Below are positions 34,123 to 44,333 of a DNA stretch of 64,000 nt, in pieces; position 1 is the first letter of the stretch, and each line of letters begins with the position of its first letter. Under the pieces are notes generated by a model. The model worked only from the letters and a program-made list of their open reading frames with translations, had not been told where the DNA came from and made no database searches. The position numbers and the translations under genes were made by a program. Source of the DNA: Nymphaea colorata (taxonomy: Eukaryota; Streptophyta; Magnoliopsida; Nymphaeales; Nymphaeaceae); the NCBI RefSeq assembly GCF_008831285.2, contig NC_045138.2:42339115-42403114 (forward strand), read 5' to 3'.

Positions 34123-36141
34123 ATGTCTAAGGAAGAGTATTTTTCCACACAGGAAATTCAGTTTACGGACTTTATGGATTACAAGCGTGAAGAGAATCCT
34201 GTTGCAAAGGTGCTTGGCAAAGATGAAGAGGGGACGACTACTGATGTACATGAACAGGAGACGGAGGGAGAGCATCCTATGGTGACAGAACAAGAGGGTA
34301 ATTGTATGTTTGGACAGGTGTATTCCAGGAGAAGAGCTTGTACTGAAAAAGTGATTAATGATGAGGAGGTTACACCGAATCCCAATCCTACTTCTTCCTT
34401 GGATGATCCAAGTCGTGTTCAGAAGCAAGATGTTGGATGAGAAATTCAGGTTGGAAAAGAAAAGGAGGATCTTCCTATTGCCTTGAGAAAGGCTGTCAGG
34501 TCATGTACCCAGCACCCTATTGGTAACTTCGTATCTTACTCTAGATTGAGCACTGACTATAAATGTTTTGTATCCTCCTTGGCTATGGTTGTGATTCTTA
34601 GGAATGCTACAGAGGCTCAGGGTGACACTAAGTGGTCTCATGCAATGAAAGAAGAGATAGAAGCTTTAGACAGAAATCAGACATGGGAGGTGGTTGATAT
34701 TCTTGAAGCAGCCCACTTGGTTGGGTCGAAGTGGGTCTACACTGTTAAGTACAAACCAGATGGAAACATTGAGAGGTACAAAACACGATTGGTGGCCAAG
34801 GGGTTCAGTCAGAAATATGGGATCGACTACTTAGAGACGTTTGCTCCAGTTGCAAAGATGAAGACTGTTAGACTTATTATTTCCTTGGCGGTGCTGAAGG
34901 GTTGGGAGATGTGCCAACTTGATGTGAAAAATACCTTTCTCAATGGAGATCTCGAAGAGGAGGTGTACATGTGCATGCCACCAGGTTTTGAGAAACCTGG
35001 AAAATGCTGTAAATTGAAGAAAGCTTTGTATGGGCTGAAACAGTCTCCCCGAGCATGGTTTGAACGGCTCAGACTTGTTATGAAGAAACATGGCTATAAA
35101 CAAGGAAATGGAGATCATACCCTGTTTGTAAAGAGAAGAGAGAGTAAAGTTACTCTACTATTGGTTTATGTTGATGATATGTTTGTTACAGGTGATGATA
35201 AGGAAGAGATAGCAAGATTAAAGGGTTTACTATTTACTGAATTTGATCTAAAAGATCTTGGTAAGCTGAAGTATTTCCTTGGTATTGAAATTGCTAGATC
35301 AGGTACAACTCTTGTACTTAGTCAAAGGAAGTATACCCTGGATCTACTGAAGGAGACAAAAAAACTGGGGTGCAGACCAGCCTCTACTCCTATAGATGTT
35401 GGGCATAAACTTGGTAGCAAAGATGGAGAACTGTTGTGTGAAGAAGCTAAAGGGAGATATCAACGTCTAGTTGGCAAACTGATTTATCTCACTCTGACTA
35501 GACCTGATATCACATTTGCTGTAAATGTGATGAGCCAGTTCATGCATGCACCTACAGATATGCACTTGAAGGCGGTAGATAGAATTCTGTGCTACTTGAA
35601 GAAGAATCCCGGGAAGGGACTTCTATATGTGCAACAAAGATCTATTGAAGTTGAAGGGTATTCTGATGTAGACTAGGCAGGCTGTGTCGACACCAGCAGA
35701 TCTACTTCAGGGTACTGCATCTACTTGGGGGGAAATTTAGTTGTTTGGAGAAGCAAGAGACAAGATGTGTGTTCTCGCTCGAGTGCAGAGGCTGAATATA
35801 GGGCTGTGGCTACTGGGGTATCAGAATTGTTATGGCTGAAGATCTTACTGACAGATATTGGAATAGAGATTGAAGGGCCTATGAGGATGTATTGTGATAA
35901 TAAGTCTGCAATTAACTTGGCTAACAACCCGGTTCTTCATGATCGAACAAAGCATGTGGAGATTGACCGTCACTTCATCCGAGAAAGAATTGATGCTAAG
36001 GAATTAACGCTACCATACATGAAGTCTGAAGACCAAACTGCTGATATCCTAACCAAGGCCTTAAGTGTAACTCCGTTTGAGAGAAATGTATCCAAGTTGG
36101 GCATGTTTGATATGTATGCCCAACTTGAGGGGGAGTGTTGA
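34123..36141 (+). pseudogene. copia reverse transcriptase and RNase H
   Basis: 34123-34437 is the acidic spacer between integrase and reverse transcriptase, closed by a TGA at 34438. The frame then stays open in phase to 35673: WEVVDILEAAHLVGSKWVYT, RYKTRLVAKGFSQKYGIDYL, LDVKNTFLNGDLEEEVYM, LYGLKQSPRAWFERL and the intact catalytic box YVDDMFVTG (35167-35193). FLGIEIARSGTTLVLSQRKY and YQRLVGKLIYLTLTRPDI follow. TAG at 35674 interrupts RNase H after YSDVD. The same frame runs on to 36141 with SRSSAEAEYRAVATG, MYCDNKSAINLANNPV and HVEIDRHFIRERI. Apart from the two stops, the polymerase looks intact. Confidence 0.95.
36125..36135 (+). other. polypurine tract
   Basis: TTGAGGGGGAG directly precedes the 3' LTR and overlaps the end of the pol frame. 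Confidence 0.9.
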
Positions 36142-36374
36142 CGGGTTTTGTTGTCCAGGTCCGGATCCTTACCCGATCCGGTTTGTCCTAATTAGGACTA
36201 CTTATATCTCTGTAAACCCTAATCTTAGTGTTAATGAAGTTTTGAAGAGAGAGAGGTCTGGAAGCTAGTGGGTACCAGACCTCCTCACCCGTGGTTTTTC
36301 TTCCCTCGCGTTGAGAGTTTTCCACGTTACATCTATGTGCTTTCTTCTACTCTCGTGCATATTTTGTTTCTACA
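36136..36374 (+). repeat. 3' LTR of copia 31119-36374
   Basis: 239 bases, with six transitions relative to the 5' LTR and no indel. It is followed by GGGAT (36375-36379). Confidence 0.95.
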
Positions 36375-36961
36375 GGGATAATATCATCATTGCTCATGAG
36401 GTTATTCAAGGTCTTAGTCATTTGCACTATCCCCCTGTTGGTCTAAAGCTGGACCTATCTAAGGCATATGACAAGCTTAATTGGAGATTCCTCTATCGTG
36501 TTCTCCTTCACCTTAGATTTCACCACAATTGGGTTCAGAGGATCACATGTGTGTCCACTATGTCTATTTCAATTTTGATTAATGGTGCTAGAGGGGACTT
36601 CTTCTTGACATCTAGAAGAATTCGGCAAGGTGACCCAATGTCTCCCTATCTTTTCATTGCCGCTATGAAAATTCTCCATCACAGAATGGGCAAGCTTCAT
36701 GAGGAGAAAAGGATCATTCCTCTTTCCTTCAGCTATGGAGTCAAGGCTCTCTTTTGTATTATACATGCTGACGATCTGCTTTGTTTCTCTACGGTGAATA
36801 TTACATCTATTTCTCATATTCGTAGAGCATTTCAGGAGTTTTCCTTGGATTTAGAACTCTCAATCAATATTTCAAAATTGAACATGTTATTCTTCCATGT
36901 AGGCAGTGTTCAACAAGAAAGGCTCTACGATAGGAGCTGCTTTGTGCTTCCCACCACCTAA
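36375..36961 (+). pseudogene. LINE reverse transcriptase
   Basis: After the copia insertion the frame resumes with DNIIIAHEVIQGLSHL. GLKLDLSKAYDKLNWRFLYR carries the first catalytic Asp. RRIRQGDPMSPYLFIAAM and the catalytic box HADDLLCF follow, in place of the usual FADD, with both aspartates kept. ELSINISKLNMLFFHVG comes next. It ends in a stop at 36961. Confidence 0.9.
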
Positions 36962-38640
36962 CTGAGAATCTCGCTCTTTTTGGGCAATATGATGGTTCGC
37001 CTCTGTGAGTCACTTTTTGGTCAAAGCTCTAAAAGACTCACTGGTTGGAAAAGTCAACTTTTATCCTATGTAAGTAGACTTTGGCTCCTTAAATCGGTTA
37101 TTTCGCAACTGATTGAATATTGGATATTTGTCATGCCTGTCCTACTAAATGTCCTGAAGTCCATTGAAAGGAAGATGTCTAATTTCTTATGGAATGACTG
37201 GCCTAAAAACAGTTGTCCACACTTCATTTTATGGAATCAATTGTGTAGGCCTTATGACCAAGGGGGCATTTCTATTAACTCTCTTTCTATTATGAATAAA
37301 GCAGCCATGTTATGGCTTCTGGGTTGCATTCCTGTGTGTACTATGGAAGAACATGTTCAAGCATTGGTCTGAGAATAGAGATGATTTTCAATGGGAGGTC
37401 TCTAATTGTTGTCAGGTTCATTTTTTGGGTGGAAAAATGGGGCCCCACTATCCTTATTGATGAAGTCGACTCAAGATCCATGATTTAATCTACCCTAATT
37501 CTGGTGTCATGAATCATCAAATGCTCAATCCTTCTAACGTTATGCTCTGGTCAGGGCTTTTGTCAGAGTTCATCTCAGCTAGGCTTCACAGTCTCAATAT
37601 TGATGTGAAATCTAGGCCTGATCATTTAAGTTGGAATGGCAAATAATTTCATAACCTGTCAAGAAGGCATTTTACATTTTAGAAGCCATTTGTCCTCTTG
37701 GCATCTCACAAGGTTGGCGTGAGCTCATCCGGTGCTCCTTCTATCACCCCAAATGTAGGTGGATGCTATACCTATTATGTAAGTCTTGGTTGCCCACCCA
37801 AAACAGGCTTTGACAAATTGGTTATCTCCTCCTCATCCAATGTCTTCTCTGCAAATGCCAAGAAGAAAGCTTCATTCATCTATTTTTTGGTTGTAAGTTC
37901 TCCTCAAATTTTGTTTTTTTGTTGCTAAGAAATTCAACAAATCCAGGATTTCCCATCTGGACTTAATTTATGAACTTAGGAAATGGAACGATGCATTTTT
38001 TAAGAGAGGCTGGATAGGGCAATGCAGAAGCTCATTTTCCCCACAACCATTGAGAAGATCTGGTTACTTAGGAACGAGGCCTTGCACTTGGACAAAACTT
38101 TCACTATTGGCCAGTTTTCTAAATTGGTGTGGTCATCCTGGATGGAGCCAATTTTGTTTATTGACTAGAAAGCTTACTCTAAAGAAGTTGAATTCTGGAT
38201 TAACTTTGACATCCAATGTGGTCCTTGGCTCTCCCTAGCAGTTTCGTTTACTTCATCCATATCCTCTCCATTTTGTTCTCCTCCAAGCAGATCATTGGAA
38301 CCATCATTGGAAGAGATTCTTTCGTAGGGCTATTGTAGCTCAACATTCAGCTCACTCGATTCTCTCAGCCTTCATTTTCATCAAACTAAGGACTCCCAAT
38401 ATTTTCATCTTGAATGACCACGTCCCTTTTTAGATAGTGAATATCCTTATTCCTCTAATGTGTGGTGTTGTTCATTAGCTCCCCTCTTTGGGTGCTTGCT
38501 AACTTTTGTAAGATCATTATGTAACGTCTCTACTAACACTCATTTTGTTATTTCCATAGAGTGTTTTTCTGTTGTTTCAGTAGTGACATTCTATGTTTTT
38601 TCTTCTATACAACACATTTTTTTTCTAATAAAAGGCTTGA
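36962..38640 (+). pseudogene. LINE ORF2 C-terminus with zf-RVT motif and 3' end
   Basis: 36980-37372 encodes RLTGWKSQLLSYVSRLWLLK and MSNFLWNDWPKNSCPHFILW, the connection after the polymerase. Around 37845-37895 a different frame encodes CLLCKCQEESFIHLFFGC, the CxxC...HLFxxC zinc-finger motif of plant LINE ORF2 ends. The rest to 38640 is broken coding sequence and a 3' tail. Confidence 0.8.
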
Positions 38641-39134
38641 GGGTGCATTTTCCCCTTGCAGATTCATTTCGGAAGTTACCACCAGGACTCAAAAGTTGAA
38701 CATATCAAAAAAATTAATACTAGAATACTTAATGCATTCAGAAACAACTGAGAAGATTCATCAAGAGATCCTTCTTCATCACTGCCTTAAGAAGGAACTG
38801 GGATCCTCCACCTTTTGTCCTACTACAACAATCATCAAAACCCAACCAACCTCCATATGACAGCAACTGAGAAACACATGTTCTAAGATCTATAATGGAG
38901 CTAGTTGAACTAAGAGCTACACATAGCAGTCTCTCATTGAATTAAAATTACAACTCAAGTTATCCATCAACTTTTCAACACCTTATCCAATGATTCTCTA
39001 CACAATATCCCCAAGTAGCAAACACTTCCATGATTCAAACCAAACTTCTTCAATATTTCTGAAAACATGAATTCTTTGTTCTAAATCCCTAGACCTGCAG
39101 AGCCCCTCAAGAATAAAAAAGGGGATGACTTATA
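38641..39134. other. no gene recognised
   Basis: Sequence between the LINE 3' end and the inverted satellite. No domain or repeat was recognised. Confidence 0.5.
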
Positions 39135-40275
39135 ATGAGGGATAATTCTAAGTTAAACTCATTGGATTGACTATATTTGAAAGTACAATTGACGTAAATT
39201 CTGTTCATATTATTACATGCTTGTGATTATAATAATTTAAATGAAAGACTATAGATGTAATTGTCAGTTAAGAGCTTAAACTCATTGGATGAACTCTAAT
39301 GGGCAAGCAAAAGACTTAAATCCCATTTTTATCATTTTGTACTTGTTATTATAATCATTTAAATAAGTCTACATTGAAGTAATTACAAGTTAAACTCATT
39401 GGATAAACCACATTTGGGTAAATGATAGACTTAAATATAATTTGTTTCATTATGTATTTGTGATTATAATAACTTAAATGAATCCCTATAAATGCAAACT
39501 TATTAGATGAACTACAATTAAGCAAACAAATAACTTGAAGCTCATTTGTCTAATTACATATTTGTGATTACATTCATTCAGATACATCTCTATATGTTTA
39601 ATTAAAAGTTAAACTCATGGAATGAGCTACAATTGAGTAAACAAAGAACATAAATCCCATTCTTATCATTACATACTTGTGATTATAATCTTTTAACTAA
39701 ATCTTTGTTGATTGAATACATGACAAACTTGAATATAGTTTGTATTGTTATGTACTTATGATGATAATCATTTAAATGAATGTCTCAAGACGTAATTATA
39801 AGTTAATCTTATTAGTTGAATTATGAGTGAGCAAACGAAGGACCTAAATCTAGTTTGTATCATTACATACTTGTGATTATAATAATTGAAATGAAACTTT
39901 ATTAATATAATTACAAGTTAAACTCATTTGATGAACTACAATTAAGCAAACGATGAACTTAAATCACATTTTTATCATTAAGTACTTGTGAAATTACAAT
40001 CATTTAATTGAATCTCTAAGACGTAATTGCAAGATGAACACATTGGATGAACTATAATTGAATTAGTCAACTTAAACATATATCGTATCATTACTTGTGG
40101 TTATAATTATTTAAATGAATCCTTATAGATATACAAGTTAAACTCATTAGATGAACTATAACTGAGCAAACAAATACCTAAACATCATTTATATCATTAT
40201 ATATTTGTGATTGTAATCTTTTACATGAATATCTATATATGTAAATACAAGTTAAAATAATTAGATAATTGTAAT
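39135..40275 (-). repeat. AT-rich satellite, about 115-bp unit, about 10 copies, inverted
   Basis: The reverse complement of the unit at 23455-27065: AAGTTAAACTCATTGGATGA, ATTACATACTTGTGATTATA and AATCATTTAAATGAATC. The TAcTTGTGATT anchor recurs near 39220, 39339, 39451, 39553, 39668, 39750, 39864, 39977, 40090 and 40196. Copies are diverged to a similar degree as in the first block. Confidence 0.95.
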
Positions 40276-40882
40276 TAAAAAATGATTCCTTCAACACATA
40301 TCCATCATGCTCCCAAATGTAAACTTGATCAGGAAAACTCTCTCGTAGTGCAATAACTAGGTATGCAATGTTGTTTCAAGAGTTGATCACCGATTGAAAA
40401 ATTGGTTGATCCAGCTTAGTGAGCCTAAACACACATCCACCATACTATTACTCTACAACATTCATGAAAATGAGCCAAATATTCTTCCTCGATTGATTCA
40501 TTGCTAGCAAAGCATCCTCCACGTCTTGTTATCATACTAAATGATAGAGCGTCCACATCACCTGTGATATGACGACATAATAACAATATCCACAAATTGA
40601 TAGTGATAACATAATAACAAGATCAACTACTATTACAACAGTAGAATAACAAAACAACAAAGGTAAAAAGTATTGATAGGAAAGAGAACTACAAAAGAAG
40701 GTAAGGAATTTAACAATGTCTATAAATAACAAATTGTTGTCAAAAATAGAGCATATTTGACAATGATAGAACCAATAAAATAACATATAAAGCAAGAAGA
40801 TCAACATGTATGACAACAAATTAACAATTGAACTGCCATATCAAGCAAGAGTTTGATGATGTACCTCATTTTCTACAGTCTA

Positions 40883-41245
40883 TCAAAACAACCTTCCTCT
40901 AGCCAAACCTTTTGTATTCTTTCTTCTTTGCTCATTTCTATTTCTTGAACTTGGTAATTGCATAAATGTTAGGTAACCACCCCAAAGCAAGAGCAGGGAT
41001 ATGTTTCTACATAAAAACTTACACCATACACAACAGCTTAAGTAACCTGAATACAAAATAATAAACAAAGTAATATAGTAATTTACTTGCACAATTGGTC
41101 TGAAACCACTTGTGCATTTATTTGTTTGTGCCCTACACATTTGGTTGTAAAAATGGGCTAGTGCAACTGCACCCCATGCATAATAATCCACCTCTTTAAG
41201 GATCTCAAGGAATTCCATGATATTTGCATTTATGCTCCCTTCAAA
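40883..41245 (-). pseudogene. plant mobile domain (PMD / MAIN-like) fragment
   Basis: The minus-strand frame from 41245 encodes MEFLEILKEVDYYAWGAVAL and AHFYNQMCRAQTNKCTSGFR. These match the (L)xxLDxVxxYAWGAAALAxLYRxLCRA block of the plant mobile domain. That domain is found in host MAIL1/MAIN proteins and in captured copies inside MULE and gypsy transposons. After PIVQ a plausible donor (CAA|GTAAAT, near 41089) suggests an intron. The frame open further to 40883 does not continue the domain convincingly. The fragment covers only a small part of the roughly 350-residue domain, so it is a remnant. I cannot tell a host copy from a transposon-borne one. Confidence 0.5.
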
Positions 41246-41940
41246 AATGTCACAAAATAAGTAATGCCAAAGAAGAACAATATAAAACTGGACCGCTCCC
41301 TATCAGCCATTGGACTTGAGCTTGTTCCAGGGATTTTAAACCAGGTTTATTCTCGTGTAAACCAATTTTAGTGGAACTGGTAATATCAGTCTTCACAAAC
41401 TTTGCCCAAAAATGCCGACATCTTTCATTGTGATAATTATTTTAAAGTCATTGAACTAGTACATATTGATATATGGATCCTGAAATTGGGATAAAAAATA
41501 TCAACTTTGATTATCAATCTTAAATTGCTTTCTGTTCATAATGCCACCAAAATATATGGCTCTTAATTGCTGTTTCTAAAATTTGACTAGCTTTGAGTAT
41601 GACTACTGCCCCATGGGTTAGTTGATTTAGACATGAAAAAGGCTATGCACCTGCAGCCACAAGAAGGTGAAGAGAATGCATTTTCACATTACTATACATA
41701 AGCTTAGCTCAAATACCAGTGACATAGTACACAAACAACAAAACAAAACAAACTTAGGTGGTATTATTGGAAAAAATGACAGAAATATAGCAAACATGTT
41801 AAAATAAGTAGCAAAAGAGACGTGCCACCTATTGAGGAGAAAAAATGTCAATTGCACAAAAATGCTATTAGCAGAGCATAGTTAAGTCATCGTACCTGCT
41901 CTTATTCACACTCTACCATATGGCCCTTGTTCTTCCTACC
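41246..41940. other. no gene recognised
   Basis: AT-rich sequence without a recognisable element. Confidence 0.4.
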
Positions 41941-41946
41941 CTACCT

Positions 41947-42960
41947 TGAGTCCATGAATTCAACTTCCTCCTCATACGATGTCTCTTCATCCTCATCTTC
42001 TAGTCTTGCACATACTCATCTCCCTTATCAATATTTTCCTCATTCTCGTCTTCCTCATCCTCCAAATGCAAAACTTGTTTTGTAGTTTTATTGTACTTCT
42101 TCTCTTCCTCTACCCTTTTATTATATTTTATTTCCTCCGCACGAAAGTCGCTTTATCTCAAAGCCTTGTTAAATTGTTCAAGAAGTTCTTTGAACTCTTC
42201 TTTGCTTGTGGAGGCTGATGATGATACTATTCCATTGGCCTACACAATTGCATTTGATTATATGTCCGGCTCGAGGGATGCCAATTTCTTACATGCTATA
42301 GATGGAGAGCACATCTGCCCCTCTGGATGTTTATCTACTCTAACATGTTCCACCACGTCTGTTCCTTTGCAAGCTTCATAGCCTCATTTGTTGGCAATAG
42401 GTACTTTTGAGCTTTTTTTACGGTGTTTCTATAGGTAGATAATTGCTGGCAACATGGAAAATTGTTGTGTCAATTTTCACAACAGCTCTTGGTTTGAAGG
42501 ATAGGTGTTTCTTGCATTCAGATATGGCTCATAGTACTTAGCAGGTGCATCAATTGAACATCTAAATCATCTTAGGTGAGGTTGTCAAACTTGTCAACAA
42601 TTCCAACTTCTCTCATTGGCTTTGGCAGCTCCCTTGATGGTGTTGGTTTTGGCATATCTTTTTTTGCTTGCTTCTGAGCCTCTTTCTTCAACAATTGTTG
42701 CTTCTATGAGTTCACAATTGCTGGCAATAGTAAGGGTTTCTGTGTTTTGATTTGCATAACGCATGCATGTTCAAAGTGTGAGGTTTTCTTGCTATTGACA
42801 GCAGGATATGGCTCACAGTACTTCGTTGGTACTTCAATTGTACATTAAAACTCACCCCAGGTGAGGCCATCAATCTCGTCTCTAATGGCTTCCTTGGTGG
42901 TTTTGGTTTTGTTTTTGCTTTGGTTGATTGAGGGTGGGAAATCACCACTTCACTCTCCTT
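41947..42960 (-). pseudogene. unrecognised degraded gene with acidic C-terminus
   Basis: On the minus strand, coding-like sequence runs through several frames. 42948-42712 is open (MVISHPQSTKAKTKPKPPRK). 42700-42600 is Lys-rich. 42230-41947 encodes EEFKELLEQFNKALR, then AEEIKYNKRVEEEKKYNK and an acidic stretch (LEDEEDENEEN). It ends in EEEVEFMDSR and a stop at about 41947. The coiled-coil-like and acidic composition, kept over hundreds of bases despite a few stops, suggests a decayed protein-coding gene or transposon protein. I do not recognise the family. Confidence 0.35.
42436..42885. repeat. diverged internal duplication, offset about 285 bp
   Basis: 42436-42600 and 42718-42885 share blocks in the same order: TTGCTGGCAA, GATATGGCTCA(T/C)AGTACTT with a following (G)GT(A/G)C(A/T)TCAATTG, and AGGTGAGG(T/C)(T/C) near 42573 and 42858. 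The second half of each copy is closest. Confidence 0.55.
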
Positions 42961-44333
42961 GTCGACACCATAGTAAGTAAGGAAGAGAAATCAAGATGCA
43001 AGTTGTAGAAGTATCTCACTATTCAACTAGAAACCCAATGCAAGTTGTAGAAATATCTCACTATTCAACTAGAAACCCTTCTCCAAAACCTGTTCTCGCG
43101 ACAACGTAGATTAAAAGCCTTCACTAAACTGCTGATTCAACAGGAAGGCTTCACCATGCTTTTGGGGAACACAATCAAACTGAAAGAGATTAAATACAAA
43201 CTCCACAGACAGAGAGGTCAGATGGTTCGAATTGATGGATTGTAGCTCAGGGACATATTCACAATTATACGAATACGAAAGAAGATGGAAGGTATTCATC
43301 ATTCGATTTTTGAGTGAGTTTTTTGTCACCTGAGGTATCAGCAGTTCTTTTCTTTTGTTTGAGAGGGAAAGTATCGTCCTTAGCCAAGGGACTGGTTAGT
43401 GGGTCCCATTTGCAGGATCCACCATTATAACATGTGTCATCAGGGAGGGTCCATTGGATTCGGAAGTTTTCGAGAATCTTCATATTCAATCGCTTTCATG
43501 CCCCTAACACTCTCATTGCTCATCGCATTCTTCTGCCATCGTCTTCTTGGCCATTATGAGCGGCCAAGGAATACCAAACATCATACCGACAAACATTGCT
43601 CTCTTACTCAAATGACCCGTCACTATGGTCCTTTGGTTGACCTTTCTTAGACCCAGATATATTATTACAGTTGTTGGCATTAGACTCCTTCAATTGGCAC
43701 CCACAAGGACATCTTCCCACATTTGGAAACGTTGGTCATGCAACTTCAAATCAACAATATGTCCTTAGCTAACTTTCTATCACAATATAATAACCCATAA
43801 GGCTTGTTTTCAGTCAACTAGATCTATCAAGCTGTCAGGCCTCTCTGGCCTAACTGGCTTCCTACTTCAATTTGTGGTGCGGCTGCTCCTGCAAGGACTT
43901 GCCTCTTAGCCTGCAGCTTTGTCAACCTCCAAAGAGTATATATAAACTGATCAAGAGGCCCCTCAGCGATCCTGTATTTGGCTAGCAAGTTGATGCCCTC
44001 TTTGTCGATCACAACAGGAGTTCTCCATGCGTCTATTTTAAGACTCCTCTCTAGCACAAGTTGTTCGTTTAACTTGGAAGTATGTAATATTGCTTGCTTT
44101 TCAACTCTATCTTTGTTTCATCGTCTCATTCAGGGCACAAAAAGCTAAGCAGAAGTAAAAAGTACTTTTCCTTTTTGGTTCACTCCTTGTCGGCTAAGAC
44201 CCATGCAAATGTGTATTACATTCCCCTCCCCTTCTCCTCCCCCAACCTTTTCCTCTTTCTCCCCTGTTGTCTCGATAATCACACAAAGGCAAAGTATAGA
44301 GAGTAACAAAAAATGTAAATTGTAAGCAACTTT
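42961..44333. other. mixed sequence, no gene recognised
   Basis: Short minus-strand frames (43489-43265, 43329-43111) contain a charged stretch (FPLKQKKRTADTSGDKKLTQ) but no known domain. A 40-base direct repeat around ATGCAAGTTGTAGAA(G/A)TATCTCACTATTCAAC occurs at 42991 and 43039. Confidence 0.4.
43827..44057 (-). CDS. short unrecognised open frame
   Basis: A 76-codon open frame with richer GC than its surroundings. It has a charged N-terminus (MLERSLKIDAWRTPVVIDKE), then RIAEGPLDQFIYTLWRLTKL and an Ala/Gly-rich end. I see no known domain. No splice or promoter context supports it. It may be a scrap of a larger transposon protein. Confidence 0.2.
   Translation of the reverse strand: MLERSLKIDAWRTPVVIDKEGINLLAKYRIAEGPLDQFIYTLWRLTKLQAKRQVLAGAAAPQIEVGSQLGQRGLTA

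Larger units (their letters stand above)
31119..36374 (+). mobile_element. young, nearly complete Ty1/copia retrotransposon in the LINE
   Basis: Two 239-base LTRs, a perfect initiator Met primer-binding site, a GC-rich leader, gag-protease-integrase-reverse transcriptase-RNase H in order, a polypurine tract and a GGGAT target duplication. The LTRs differ at six positions, all transitions (about 2.5%). The coding region is broken by four in-frame stops (32443, 33586, 34438, 35674) and frameshifts or deletions near 32038, 33693 and 34110. It is the best preserved element in the window but is not autonomous as it stands. Confidence 0.98.
27800..38640 (+). mobile_element. LINE-1 (L1) non-LTR retrotransposon, split by a copia element
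   Basis: ORF1-like, endonuclease, reverse transcriptase and the C-terminal zinc-finger motif follow one another on the plus strand over about 5.6 kb, once the copia insertion 31119-36374 and its extra GGGAT are removed. The join restores the reverse transcriptase block QSAFLKDHRIRDNIIIAHE. Stops and frameshifts are numerous. The 3' end near 38634 is AATAAAA. No long poly(A) or clear target duplication was found, so both borders are approximate. Confidence 0.85.
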
